Below the pieces are notes generated by a model that was given only the letters and a program-made list of their open reading frames with translations, did not search any database and was not told the DNA's origin. A stretch of DNA of 64,000 nt, taken from positions 2,666,001 to 2,730,000 of the forward strand of contig OZ004582.1 of the NCBI GenBank assembly GCA_963924555.1. The letters run 5' to 3'. Positions 1 through 10,442 of this stretch are shown here, in pieces (position 1 is the first letter of the stretch; every line of letters starts with the position of its first letter). The DNA is from Crambe crambe. Its lineage: Eukaryota; Porifera; Demospongiae; Poecilosclerida; Crambeidae. Position numbers and translations under genes: made by a program.

Positions 1-448
1 GACTCCATATATCCTAACTCAATGTATGCAGAGAAAAAATTCATCTTCATACACCATCTCCCCCTGATCATAGTTGATCTCATTGTTCTTGCCTTTCCCA
101 TCATCTGATATGACATGTGGTGTCTCTGTTCTTTTTCTCTCTTGGTGTTCTTGGCTTTCCTGTTGCCAGCTAGCCTGTCTTAAGCTTTCTTCACGATTAG
201 ACTGCTGTCTCTGTGTTACTGTTCTTTGCTTTCTGGCATGTAGTCGATGTTCTCTGGTGCTCTTGGCTTTCCTGTAGCCTGGCTAATCGTGCCGAATGTA
301 CACTACCTTGTTGAAATGTTCACTTGTTGATCACGAATTCGCCTAGATTCACTGCCGCCTCTGTTGTTATGTCCGTTACTTTCTCTCTGTCTGGGTCCAT
401 TCACGCTTGAATAACAGCTAGTTAGGCGAGCGAGCGAGCCACACACTA
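1..448. other. No recognised gene
   Basis: The sequence is pyrimidine-rich with scattered CTTTC and CTGTC words. The reading frames are short and low in complexity, and I see no splice-bounded coding segment. It may be the upstream or intronic part of the gene that follows, but nothing shows that directly. Confidence 0.3.
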
Positions 449-1097
449 GTGAGATTCGCGATATATGAAGCTGTTGTGCCTACTCAGGCGGCTCAGGCTG
501 CTGTGACTGTTACTAGTAATCAGCAACCAATGGTGGCGAGTGGAGAAAGACCTCTCATGGTACAAATTATTCGTGGTAAGCCTGTTTCTGCAACCTCTGC
601 TGCTAGCCTGAGTTCTTGTCTTGTTACTAGGCCTAGAAAGGTGAGTGAACAGTCGAGTCTGAAGCAGATTACATAAAAGATAGGTAGAGGATATACAGTT
701 ATACCTTCATGGTTTCAATACAACTGGACTTATCAGGCCCTGCTCTACAGTGCTCACTAAGTTGATTATGGTGTGCTTTATTAGAAAAAACTCACCTATA
801 ATTATAATGCCATAGTCCAGGTATGGGTCTATACAGCTGTATGTGTATTTTCTTAGTGACTTGGCGATTAATTTTTTGTCCTAGGAACATCGTCCAATCT
901 CATATAAGATTAAGATTATTAACCCTCTCAGAAAGAGTGATGTCATTGTACGACAATTACATGACTGTAACACTCGATTTGAATCTGTTGTTATTTTACG
1001 AGCTAACTTAATTGAAATGTTAGGTGAACAAGTACCAAATACCTTGCTATTACACAATGAAATATTTCAATTCAAGCAATTTAAATCTCAAATTTGA
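449..1097 (+). CDS. Two-exon fragment of an uncharacterised conserved protein
   Basis: Two coding segments fit together. Exon 449-640 is open from a stop at 419 and ends at AG|GTGAGT. Exon 885-1097 follows TTTTTTGTCCTAG and ends at a TGA. The phase is 0 on both sides, so the join RPRK to EHRPISYKI stays in frame. Exon 2 contains NPLRKSDVIVRQLHDC and FESVVILRANLIEMLGEQVP. I recall similar N-terminal domains (INPLRKS, then SVVxLxAKLI) in uncharacterised, possibly transposon-derived sponge and cnidarian proteins, but cannot name the family. No ATG starts the frame at 449; the first in-frame ATG is near residue 28, so the true 5' end is unknown. The protein stops early after LLLHNEIFQFK and is probably truncated. 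Function is unknown. Confidence 0.4.
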
Positions 1098-1527
1098 ACC
1101 ATTACATAAATGAGTAGACTAGTTGGCATTTATTAATTCATTGCATGCATGCAAAAGTGTTTCTTACCAGTATAAAACAGAAGGCCAGCCAACAGCTCCA
1201 ACACTCTGCAGAATGAAAAATTTGATAGCGAAATAGGTTACAGCCATTGCAATTTACACAAGAGTATCTAGCAATTGTGACCGGTGACGCCTGTTGGTTA
1301 TGGTGTAGCTTATTAACACTTACGGGTGCAATAAAATATCTTAGCTAGGTTTGGCCTAAGGACTGTACGGCAACAGGAGAAGAGAGCGGGTTACGCTCGG
1401 GAAGCTTATGCCTTGTTTTTTAAATATAAATGTATATAATCAATTAAAGTGCATGTGGTGGATGGAGTGTTTTAACACATCACATGAGTGACCTTTAACC
1501 TAGCTTCATCAAAGAATTGTTAAATAT
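1098..1527. other. No recognised gene
   Basis: AT-rich intergenic or intronic sequence. I see no coding segment, repeat unit or RNA-like fold here. Confidence 0.3.
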
Positions 1528-1577
1528 AGGGGGGCAGAGCCCCCCCCCTTGAAAAATATTGGGGGGCTCCAGCCCCC
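1528..1577. repeat. Pair of GC hairpins
   Basis: Two adjacent inverted repeats lie in AT-rich sequence: GGGGGG-CAGAG-CCCCCC near 1529-1546 and GGGGGG-CTCCAG-CCCC near 1561-1576, separated by TTGAAAAATATT. Each can form a strong GC stem. Such hairpins occur near ends of some non-autonomous elements; no element boundary is visible here. Confidence 0.5.
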
Positions 1578-1699
1578 TCACGCCTATGTTATTCTTGAGC
1601 TGATATGCATTAAGTGTGCTGTACGTATGATAATTAAGCATGGACATAATTATTATAGAAAGCTGGAGGATAATACCATGTACCACTTTTTTTTATTTA

Positions 1700-2181
1700 T
1701 TAACCTAAATACGCCAGGGTGATGATGCAGCCCCTCCTGGCCAGGAGAATGATTGGGTTCTAATTGCCTCTAAATATCAATTAGCACTTGGAAATTTTCT
1801 CCTCCAGGCACCCCTGCTCCCATCACACCGAGGTCCTGCCGGCCTACCCCGGTGGAGATTTGTCCCAATGAGCCCCTATTATGGACAGCAGTGACTCTCG
1901 CGACTTGGCCCCGTGTGCACTTTGGGAGGGGTATGGGGTGGGGTTTGTGCTCCCAGTTAGCTTAGTTGCATGCACTAGGTTATGAGGCTGTTATGCTGAT
2001 CCTGGCTGGCCTGCTCCGCCCTGGCCACGCCCCTTGCTCTTAGCACTTATTTTTACTTGTTAGTGGAAATTTTCTCCCCCAATCATACTCTCCTTCCCAC
2101 TTATAATATCCTTTTCTCAATTTTAACTCATGATTGGTCCATTCTATAAAGCTAATTGGCTAGTAACCAGTCTTGCACCAG
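1700..2181. other. Probable non-coding 3' flank of the recombinase element
   Basis: This stretch lies directly downstream of the minus-strand recombinase remnant and is more GC-rich than its surroundings. A GGAAATTTTCTCC word occurs near 1791 and again near 2065. No reading frame is convincing. It may be the 3' end of the same element, but termini were not found. Confidence 0.3.
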
Positions 2182-2518
2182 CTATTTTGAGATTGCCGCT
2201 AGCTGTTCTCTTGGGGTCTTGATGTATAGTTGGTAGGCGCTACTTTGCCACCTGCCAAGCATTTTGATGGTGGCCTGCTTTTTCCAATGCCCTGTGTACT
2301 TGCTCAACAAATCTTAACCTCGTCAGGGGCCTTCCATCGAAAAATTGGCCTGTCTTCGAGCCCCTTGCCACTAGATACTCCAACACTGCTGTTACCAGAC
2401 ATAGGGGGCTTCCCACAAATACATCTACTCCTGGGTCTATCTTTGATGCTTTTACCGGATTTTCAGCATGCTTGGGGCCGAGGAGTCTGCATTGGTAAAA
2501 ATACAGCATTTCGTGCAT
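2182..2518 (-). pseudogene. Tyrosine recombinase remnant (DIRS/Crypton/XerD-like)
   Basis: The minus-strand frame carries SPLCLVTAVLEYLVARG, then FFDGRPLTRLRFV and ALEKAG, as in the catalytic domain of tyrosine recombinases used by DIRS-, Ngaro- and Crypton-type elements. In another frame follow TIKMLGRWQSSAYQLYI and KTPREQLAAISK with a stop at 2182. The tyrosine in QLYIKT is at the position of the nucleophile. The segment that normally lies between these blocks, with the H-x-x-R box (typically GHSFRIGAATTAA), is missing and the frame changes at about 2265. Roughly 25-30 codons therefore appear deleted. The N-terminal half of the enzyme is also absent. It cannot make an active recombinase. 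Confidence 0.75.
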
Positions 2519-3125
2519 CAGGAAAAATACAGGTATTGTGCAGGTTTACACACCTGATCTATACATTTCCTTCTAATTTACTTGCCATTTTTGTGGCAGT
2601 GTATATGGTAAATCGTGTATACTGAAATCCATGCAGACATAGCAGATTTCCTGCTGCAATGATTGTTCAATGCACATGACAATTCCTGTATTATTTTTAT
2701 GGCATTATTTTTGGTGAATTCTCTATACTGATATGCATGCAGATACAGCACATTTCCTGCACTCTGCATGTGTATTATAATTTGGTGAATACTGTGTACT
2801 GTGTACTGATAATTAGAGCAACGTGATTCCAATCGACTCTCGTCAGTCCTCTCCACAGTCCTCTTCTTGGTTGCCAGAACGACAACAGTGACTGCTTCTT
2901 CGACAATATTGGTAGCAAGGCAGGGTCCCAGTCTCAATGGCATCTCCCTTCCATCTGTTATACCCGGTTGGTAAGGCGGCCCTCCCGGATACAACAAAGT
3001 GTGCCTCTAGGTATATGTAATGAAATATAGAAAACTGCACAAAACTCAAAACTGAACTGGGCACAAATAATATCATAAATGTTTCCTGTGGTTCTATGTA
3101 CATCCTCTAAGGTCACAGAAAGTGA

Positions 3126-3482
3126 ACCGAGACCGTGCTGGCTGGCAGTACTGGTACCCCCGAGGTTATGGAGTATGAACCAAGACCCGACTGTCTATGG
3201 AAATTCTACCCAGTGGATGAGGCATGGCAGAAGGAGCTCTGGGTCTGAAATACTGTGGATAAAATGGTGTTGTACGAGGTGGTCCTGAAGTATGCCTTGC
3301 TTCTACAGGTCCATTGTCCACAGGAAGAACACCCTGCCATGCGTAGAGCCATCGTCAACCATATGAGAGCCATGGGTGACCAGCTGATTTTGCGCCAGGG
3401 TGTTGGAGTTGAGCAGTACATAGCTGAGAGCTCTGTGGAGAAAATAGTTCACTTGCTCACTTTTTGCTTCCCAAATATCTGA
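3126..3482 (+). pseudogene. Uncharacterised fragment, possibly OTU-like
   Basis: One frame is open from 3126 except for a TGA near 3246. It reads TPEVMEYEPRPDCLWKFYP before the stop and EEHPAMRRAIVNHMRAMGD with VGVEQYIAESSVE after it. The spacing H-x-x-x-R-x-x-x-V-x-x-M followed by QYI resembles the helix of OTU-type cysteine proteases that follows the catalytic cysteine. The D-G-x-C active-site block and the catalytic His are not seen, so this is only a resemblance. The composition favours real but decayed coding sequence. Function cannot be assigned. Confidence 0.25.
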
Positions 3483-3506
3483 TTTTTTCTTGGGGTTAGA
3501 ATATAT

Positions 3507-3712
3507 GTGATAGTATTTGAGAAAAGGGGTGCAAAACATTAAAAGCTTGTAAAGTTTACAAGCTACATATAAAATGTACAAGAGATGTAAAATTCAATAA
3601 GTATAACTCAGGAACAAAGTAGTGTATAAATTTGATTTAAAAGCTTTGTAAGATACAATAACTCCGTTTTGAATTTTTGCTCCATAAGACCCCTTTTCTC
3701 AAGTACTATCAC
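3507..3712. mobile_element. Small inverted-repeat (MITE-like) element
   Basis: 24-base inverted repeats at 3507-3530 and 3689-3712 match at 23 of 24 positions (GTGATAGTATTTGAG... against the reverse complement of ...CTCAAGTACTATCAC). Between them is AT-rich non-coding sequence containing a second palindrome, AGCTTGTAAA-G-TTTACAAGCT, near 3543-3563. Size (206 bases), termini and lack of coding fit a non-autonomous element. A target duplication is not evident. Confidence 0.55.
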
Positions 3713-4900
3713 CTGTAGACAAGCTGGACACACGTTGCCACAATCAAGACCTTCAGCTATATAGTCTAAGTGATGAAGCTTGTGCCTAAGGTATCTATGA
3801 TTAATTAACGTACATAAATTGATAGAACAACGGAAATAATTAAGTACCTGTATTCTTCAAAGTAATTGATTAAAGCAGAATAGACATCTCTTTTCTAATG
3901 GAAAGAACCACATGCCACTAAAAATATACCTTTAATAAATGAAATGGGCATCGAAATTTTGCAGAAATCTTTAATGGAAACCTGCGCTTCTAGAAGAAGA
4001 GCTTCAGCCCAATCAAATAGCGGGGATCAATGGGAGTAGCTGGCCATAAATCAGCTCTAGTGAGTGTTACGGCAAGAGGTTCACAGCCACATGATGCAAA
4101 TAGCAGTGTGTGTTCAATGCCTATTTAATTGCAATCAATTATAGCTATTACATGTAGCTAAACTTAGACTTACCACATTCATCAGTGCATTGAATTTGTA
4201 CTTGTTTCTTGGTACAGAGTGATCATACTGTACATAAAGACATAGTTTGTAAGTAATGACACCAAATATAACAGTGACATAGATGAACTTGACATACCTC
4301 CCATTTTTCTGCCACATGGAGAATATTCACATCATTGTGGCATTTCAAAGAAATAACATTATACAAGCAAGAGCTTCACATCGCAGGCAAACTTGAGAAA
4401 GTGGCATAGCGACTACTTCGGTGATAGCATCTCGTATTTGTTCCCCCATCCTGCAACAGATGCTTTAGATTCTAGTTCATAACTTGTTGGTTCAAAGATA
4501 TGGAAAATGTGCCACATGTCAGTTGCCAGATGCTGTGTTGCTGGCTCAATGAAGGAAGGTTTTTTTTTTCCCGTAGCAATTTATCTAGCTTGCAGGGCCC
4601 GGGCCAGCAGCCAGATCAGCAAGAGTTTAAAAGATTGGAACTATTCGAATCATTTCTGCTACGCGAGTTTCTTTCATCTATAATCACTAGTGACACGGAA
4701 AGTTCCTGAACCGGGTGACATTGATGTGGTAAACTAGGATGTATGCCAACTGCATGCACAAGAACATTAAAAACTGATTATTCTGACAGAAATAGACTAA
4801 GCAAGTAGTCTGACTGTGTCGGTGCTGAAATCTCAGGTGAACAAGACTTTCGTTCAGAATCGTGTTATTCTCATCCTCTGATACTGAAGACGTCTTCCCA
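3713..4900. other. No recognised gene
   Basis: AT-rich sequence with only short, low-scoring frames. A plus-strand frame at 4500-4709 has ordinary composition but no motif I recognise. Nothing else is supported. Confidence 0.25.
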
Positions 4901-5699
4901 TTAGAAGGGAGGAATTCCTGTAACAGTGTGGGGGGTGACACGATAGTTGAATAAAAATTTTGAGAGCCTTTCTTGGACAGAACATCCAGAAATTCGTCGA
5001 AGTGCTTGCTTAAAAGTTTGAACAGCTCTCTCTGCTAAGCTGTTTGTGGAAGGATGGTATGGCGCTGATGTTATGTGCCGAATACCATTTCGAGCCATAA
5101 AAGTCCTGAATTCAGCACTTGTGAATGTTGGTCCATTGTTACTGACAAGCGTTTGTGGAATTCCATGATTAGCAAAAATGATCCTCAACTTTTTAATTAT
5201 TTTTGAAGCTGTTATAGATGAACATCCATCCATTTTGAATAAGAATCCACAACTACGAGATACATTTCTCCAAGAAAAGGTCCTGCAAAATCAACATGGA
5301 TACGGGACCATGGTTGACTAGGCCATTCCCAAGGGTGGAGAGGTGCAACTGGTGACGAGATTCCTGGCAATTTTTGCACTTTTTGACCATGTCAAGTATG
5401 TTAGCATCCGCTGCGGGCAAGCGATTTCATTTTACTTGCTACTGGGTGTGTTTCATGCAATTGATCCAAAACTGCATTCCTGCCTTGCTGAGGAACCACA
5501 ACCCTCGATCCCCAAAGGATGCATCCATCTTGTACGGTGAGTTCCTGTGATTTGGGTTTAAATTCTTGAGAAAGTTTTGTGTCTGGCCATCCTGAGAGAA
5601 TATATCTTCGGACTTTTGCGAGAGTGGGGTCTTTGTTGATCCATGGCCTAGATTCACTTTTGACTTCAAATTTTTATGGAATTTACCAATAGCACTCAA
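4901..5699 (-). pseudogene. Ty3/gypsy pol remnant (zinc-binding region and integrase)
   Basis: Reading right to left, 5699-5439 resembles the segment before the integrase zinc finger, ending in a degenerate HETHPVASKMKSLAR. Then come a C-x-x-C relic (KKCKNCQ), HVDFAGPF with the first catalytic aspartate, VVVDSYSKWMDV, a frameshift near 5222, and LVSNNGPTFTS, where the usual second aspartate (S-D-N-G) is an asparagine. PYHPSTNSLAERAVQTFK keeps the catalytic glutamate. The frame ends at TGIPPF. Several frameshifts and the lost aspartate make it non-functional. The same subfamily occurs at 48.3-49.5 kb. No LTR is visible next to it. Confidence 0.85.
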
Positions 5700-5734
5700 A
5701 TGTATCTAAACATGGTGAATAACTAAACTGTTGT

Positions 5735-6360
5735 GGGGATTACTAGTATAATTATTGTAAATCTGTAATTTCATAGAAATCCCCCGATGGTACATGGTTT
5801 TCTAATGGAATTTGAAGCAGGGGTGGTTGGGCGTGTAAGCTTATCAAAGTGGATTGTAGGCAGCCTTTTGTCACATAGGCTCTAAGCTTATCAAAGTGGG
5901 TTGTAGGAGCTTGGCTCATCTAAGTGCATTGTGGTAAGCATTTATAGCTTTCTGTATGGAGCTTCCTGCCACTTACGTGACTCTGTCTCCCAGTGTATGT
6001 AGACTGCCTGACACAGCAAAATCTTCTAAAGATTTAGTCACTGTCACATTGCCTTAGTATCTTGTATGTCATGATGGTTTTTGAGATACTTAAATGGATT
6101 TCGATTATATATTGTATATCTGTAAAATTCCCCCGATGGTTTTCAAGATATGGTATTAACCCCTTAATGATTTAACAGAATTCAAAAAATTTCTGTTGTA
6201 CTAGTATATTGCATATCTTCATAGAAATCCCTCTGATGGTTTCTAAGATATTGTATTATTGTAATAACCCCTTTATGACTTAACGGAATTCAAAGAATTT
6301 CAAATATGTTGTATGGAATTACTAGTATGTCATATATATGTAATTTCATAGAAATCCCTT
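5735..6360. repeat. Degenerate tandem repeat, about 115 bases per unit
   Basis: Units contain CATAGAAATCCCCCGATGG followed by TTTCTAAGATATTGTATT, then AACCCCTTAATGA and GGAATTCAAA. Copies start near 5770, 6115, 6215 and 6340. Within the array, 5830-5945 holds a shorter repeat built on AAGCTTATCAAAGTGG. No coding potential is seen. Confidence 0.5.
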
Positions 6361-6963
6361 TATTTGGAGATACTATCCTATCCCCAATCAACTCAGTAGG
6401 TGGAGTAGACCCTCCCCTCCCACCGGAAGCCGCAGTCCGAGGATGGAGGAAGTCTGGGGCTAGCGGATCGGGCTTTGCCACTGCCACGGAGCTGTTGGCT
6501 CCTGTCTGCCCAATCTTTGGTTATTCTAGTGTGTGGCATGCCGAATCGCGGTCCGATATAAGGACACTAACTTAGATGATCCAATTATCAAACAGATCTC
6601 CCAGTTTGGAAATATAATTAAAAGTTTAAATCTAGTGTTCAGGGTTCCTGCAGATGTTGATAAATGTTTAATCGTAAAATTGTGACACGATTGTCTCGGA
6701 CGTTAGTCAGGCAATATGTTGCAAATAATATATTTTTTAAGTCTATGAATTCCAGTTTTTTGGCGATAAAACTCGAGCACAGATTGCCCTTGTATCTGTA
6801 GCGATTGCATGGCATCATATCTGGTCTCCCTCTGGTCGTATCTTTGAAAGGAGATTTGTACGAAATATGGACCTACGATGAGAAAGTCAACGGCTGGATG
6901 GTTTATTTTGAGTCAGATGAAGATGACCCCTGAGTCTGGAATTGAATCGTCATATCCTTCCTG
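6361..6963. other. No recognised gene
   Basis: A GC-richer patch at 6390-6560 is open on both strands (for example AAVRGWRKSGASGSGF on plus) but matches no family I know. The remainder is AT-rich. It could be an exon or repeat end; I cannot decide. Confidence 0.2.
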
Positions 6964-7348
6964 TACTACTCCAGGTAGGTCCAAATTGTGGGCTTACTGC
7001 ATAATACGAAATCACACAACGTTTCGAGGTTGGTAAAATCGAGGTCGCCAGACGTAAAAACCTTTAGGTACCGAATTGCAATCTGACAATATTCGTTGTT
7101 AGGTCTTGCCATCTGTGGACTTGTATATGCCGCTAGAATAAGTTTAAAGTCGCCCACTCGTCGTACATTTGGGCATAGTCCATTAATAAAACTTTTGGGT
7201 TTTTACTGTAGAATCCGAAAAATCGTGTTTTTTTTGCCAAGTACTTTAAAGCACAAGTTTTTCCGTACCCTTTTGGGCCTAGAAATGCGAAAAGTTTTCT
7301 TCCTTTGACTCGACGTCTTTGTTGAAGTTGGAATGTAGTTCTCCACAT
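6964..7348 (-). pseudogene. P-loop NTPase remnant
   Basis: The minus frame contains KLFAFLGPKGYGKTCALKYL, a clear Walker A motif (G-x-x-G-x-G-K-T) after a hydrophobic strand. KNPKVLLMDYAQMYDEW could be a later strand. A one-base frame change near 7145-7157 leads into FKLILAAYTSPQMARP and a tail ending in PTIWTYLE. The arrangement resembles small AAA-like or Crinkler-type NTPases, but this is only a guess. Without a joined frame and a clear Walker B box it is best called a decayed ATPase fragment. Neighbours are repeats, so it is not part of a recognisable gene. Confidence 0.5.
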
Positions 7349-7552
7349 TCAACTCCTGTTTTCTTACGTAGGACATCGACAGTAACTAAAAGGGGAAAAC
7401 ACAAACAAACAGGTTATTTATCAACTTTTGTTGTTTTTTTCAAGCCCGACCACATACCAAGTTACATACCAAGTAGAAAAAAAAACTGCAATTCAGCGCC
7501 TTCCTGAGGTACTTGAACACACTGAGACTTGAAGCAGAAATTTATATACCAC

Positions 7553-7604
7553 TTTAAGGACAAAGTCAAAAAATTAAGGACTGTCCTTCAGATTTAAGGA
7601 CGGC
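7553..7604. repeat. Dispersed repeat copy 1 (shared with 12,580-12,655)
   Basis: AGTCAAAAAATTAAGGACTG followed by TCCTTCAGATTTA occurs here and again near 12,616. Both copies are preceded by ACTTTAAGGACAAA; the second has about 16 extra bases between. AAGGAC is repeated within. It is a short dispersed element of unknown type. Confidence 0.6.
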
Positions 7605-7978
7605 TTACCCCATGTCTCTAACCCTAGCACATCAGTAGCTGAATCAGCTAGTCCTGTGACTGTATCTGCATACATTTAGCTAATCATTTTGACACGCGTA
7701 TGTGCAACTGTAGCCGAATCAGGCTAGTCAATCAGTACTAGATTGAAGTAGCTGTGGTTATAAAGTAGCATACAATTTACCAGTCTGGACTCAGGACTAC
7801 TCCCGCTACAGCAGAAATCCATATCTGGTAAAGGATCACTGCACGTACAATATCCCTAGCCATAATTATATGCAGCTTTTTGGGAAGATGGCAGTACTAG
7901 ACCGGGCAAACAGGCATGTAAAAGGTAAGTAGTCTAAACAAACAAACAGCAAGTCAAACGCTTGAATTATTTACATCA

Positions 7979-7987
<9 letters not shown>
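7605..7987. other. No recognised gene
   Basis: AT-rich sequence with TAGCT-type words. No frame or repeat of note. Confidence 0.25.
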
Positions 7988-8012
<25 letters not shown>

Positions 8013-8014
8013 GG
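7988..8014. repeat. Poly(G) tract, 27 bases
   Basis: An uninterrupted run of 27 guanines preceded by TTTTTTTTC. It is one of several G or C homopolymers in the window and could form G-quadruplexes. Frames crossing it are artefacts. Confidence 0.9.
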
Positions 8015-8576
8015 TGAGGAACGGAATAACCTGTCGCATGCATAATTTACCTGCAGTAGCCCCTGTAGATGCCGTAGTTGGTTTGGCCGTATTTCTAGTC
8101 GCCATACTTCCAGTTTGCTGTATATCCCTTTCAATCCGTTTTGGTCTAGGGCCAGACATGTATTAGAGATAGTGCCATAATTGGACACCTCAGGGGACAG
8201 AAGTGATGGCAGACCCTGTGCATGTGGTGGGGAAAGGGACCTTATTTGGACATGTGTGATATCTTGAGAACTATAGGGTGTTTGAACTATTGAAACCACT
8301 ATGACTGAGCTTCCACAGTAGTTTTAACTTGTACTTCAAAACAAGAAGCAGCCCCAGGTGCCAAATTAATAATCTTTCATCAATGAACAACCTCAATGAC
8401 AGAAGGATTGAATTTTGCTGTGATTAACTTATCGTTCCTGCCCCCCCTCCCCCCAATAAATTTCCTATCCCTACTCCACTGGATATATGTTTCGTCAATG
8501 TGCAAAAATTCAGGGTAATGGCAGTGATTGTGGGCTATATGAAGGGAGGAGGGTGGGGCAGCTGGAGGTGTAGGGG
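8015..8576. other. No recognised gene
   Basis: Minus-strand frames extend from the poly(G) tract but have no known motif. A short C-run lies near 8440. Nothing further is supported. Confidence 0.25.
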
Positions 8577-8857
8577 CTAGGGGCTTGGCTAAGGCTAAGG
8601 CAAAGGTAAGGGCTAGGGCTAGGCTAGGGCTAGGCTAAGGCTAGGGGTAGGGCTAGGGCTAGGTAGGCTAAGGCTAGGGGTTGGGGTGCAATAAATTTTT
8701 TTACTGTATAAGTTGTCTTTGGTAGTAACTAGCTATTTCAACTTTGAGAGGGCTAGGGCTAGGCTAGGGCTGCTAAGCTAGGGTTAGGGGTTAGGGTGCA
8801 ATAAATTTTATTACTGTATAAGTTGTCTTTGGTAGTAACTAGCCATTTCAACTTGAG
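8577..8857. repeat. Telomere-like TAGGG-type repeats with a duplicated unit
   Basis: Imperfect GGGCTA, GGCTAA and GGGTTA units run from about 8577 to 8690 and again from 8750 to 8800. Each block ends in GGGTGCAATAAATTTT followed by TACTGTATAAGTTGTC and TTTGGTAGTAACTAGC. The second copy (about 8751-8857) is a duplication of the first. The motif resembles variant telomere repeats, giving an interstitial telomere-like site or a minisatellite. Confidence 0.7.
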
Positions 8858-9314
8858 TAAATAAATCTATGTAAATAATCCCTCATAACTATTTCATTTG
8901 TTTTTTTCTTTGAGAGCATGGCCTGAAACTGCTTATCCACTATTTTTTGTTATGCCAATAATCCATTAGCTAGCCGGTTATAGGTGAAGTAATGAACCAA
9001 GTTTATTTTTGAGTTAACAACCTCTGACATCACAGCTTTTTCATGACCAGATTTTTTTCCATCATTGTAACGATCTGAAGTCCGTGATAGTGGATGAATT
9101 AAATCCATCTTGCAGTATATATGATCATGACATGTTGTAAGTAAATGGCTTGGACATTAATACTGGGCTCAGTTTCTTCACATGCTTAACTTACAATAAT
9201 ATAATTGTTATCTGAACAAGCTCTGCTACATCAACAGATTATGATTGCATGTTGGAACAATGCCTGGTTCAGGCTTCTCAAAGCATCCACGCCTTTCTCC
9301 CCACCTATGATCCA
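8858..9314. other. No recognised gene
   Basis: AT-rich spacer between the TAGGG repeats and a gypsy fragment. No motif seen. Confidence 0.25.
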
Positions 9315-10043
9315 TTAAAGATTTACCATAGTTGGACCTGCCTGTTGATTCAGCATTGTCTCCCACACTTGGTGAATTAGCTGTGCAACGTCAGCAGGGA
9401 GGCCATCATTCGCTGTCTTAACAGATTGTGGTAGTTGACTGAGTGTATCAGCGTTGTTAAGCGTTTTCCCAGCTTTGTACCTGATGCTATAACGATACAA
9501 TGACAAGGTGAGTGCCCATCTTTGGATAACGGTTGGTGGTCGGACTGAATGATGAAATGGCGACCATAAATGTAGTTATGGAATTTCCCAACTCCAAACA
9601 AAATGGCTAGACCTTCCTTTTCTAGCTGAAAATAACGTTTTTCAGCTGCATTAAGAGTACGTGAGACATAATTATGCGATTGGTCGTTCTTCTCCATCAG
9701 GCATTATGTGGGATAATACGGCTCCAAGACCGTAAGCTGAGTGGTTTCGAACTATCATAATGAATAAGTAATGAATTGGTCAGTAAAGCCTCCTTTGCCA
9801 GCTGAAAAGCTCCTTCCTGCAAACCCAAGTAGCTCTTTTACACAAGAGACTATATAACGGTTTAAGCTGAGCGGACAGATTGGGCAAAAATTTGCTATAA
9901 TAAGTTATCATGCCTAAGAATGAACAGAGTTCAGAAACATTCCTAGGATGAGGGGCTTCTCTGATTGCCTTAACTTTTTCTTGTGTTGGATGCAATCCCT
10001 TTGCATCAATTATATGGCCAAGGTACTCAATTTTATCAAGCAT
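9315..10043 (-). pseudogene. Ty3/gypsy pol remnant (reverse transcriptase end and RNase H)
   Basis: From the right: PPFMLDKIEYLGHIIDAKGL is the palm/thumb region of a gypsy reverse transcriptase, followed by SFLGMITYYSKFLPNLS. Then GLGAVLSHIMPDGEERP begins RNase H, a frame change gives YVSRTLNAAEKRYFQLEKEG and FIIQSDHQPLS, and after another frame change LYRYSIRYKAGKTLNNADTL closes the domain near 9400. At least three frameshifts are visible and neither polymerase catalytic block nor integrase is present. The right end borders a GGACC-rich repeat, so the element was cut or invaded there. Confidence 0.85.
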
Positions 10044-10052
10044 GAATGGGGG

Positions 10053-10340
10053 GGCTGTCATGGAAAAAATGGACCCCTGGTCCAATTTTTTTCAGGAAAA
10101 AATGATCCTGGGGGCCATTTTTTCCTGAATAATGTGGACCTATCTAGAAAAAAGTGGACTGGTGCTAGGTCCACTTTTAGGGAAAAGTGGACCTGATGTA
10201 TAGCCAGCTAGTTGGACTAGCTAAGCCTATCAGTAGAAAAGTGAACTGATACTAGGTGATAGCAGAGGGAAAATGGACCTGATGTACAATTGGACCAAGC
10301 TTTGTACTAAGTCTAGTTTTTACAGTGGATCCACTTTTTG
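10053..10340. repeat. GGTCC/GGACC-rich repeat block
   Basis: Short units such as AAAATGGACCTG and AGGTCCACTTTT recur in both orientations, including the palindromic GAAAAAATGGACC-CCT-GGTCCAATTTTTTTC segment near 10,061. The block abuts the broken end of the gypsy pol and may be a non-autonomous insertion. No coding. Confidence 0.5.
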
Positions 10341-10442
10341 GTCGAGGAAACAAATTTCATAAAATAATTAGCTATAATAATGATTTAATTGTATATAGCT
10401 AGAAACAAGTGCAAATACATTGTCATTATAGTTCTGTGTATT

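Noticed and set aside
7976..8299. Minus-strand frame with a polyproline end
   Set aside because: The prolines come from the 27-base poly(G) tract and the rest has no motif or splice support.
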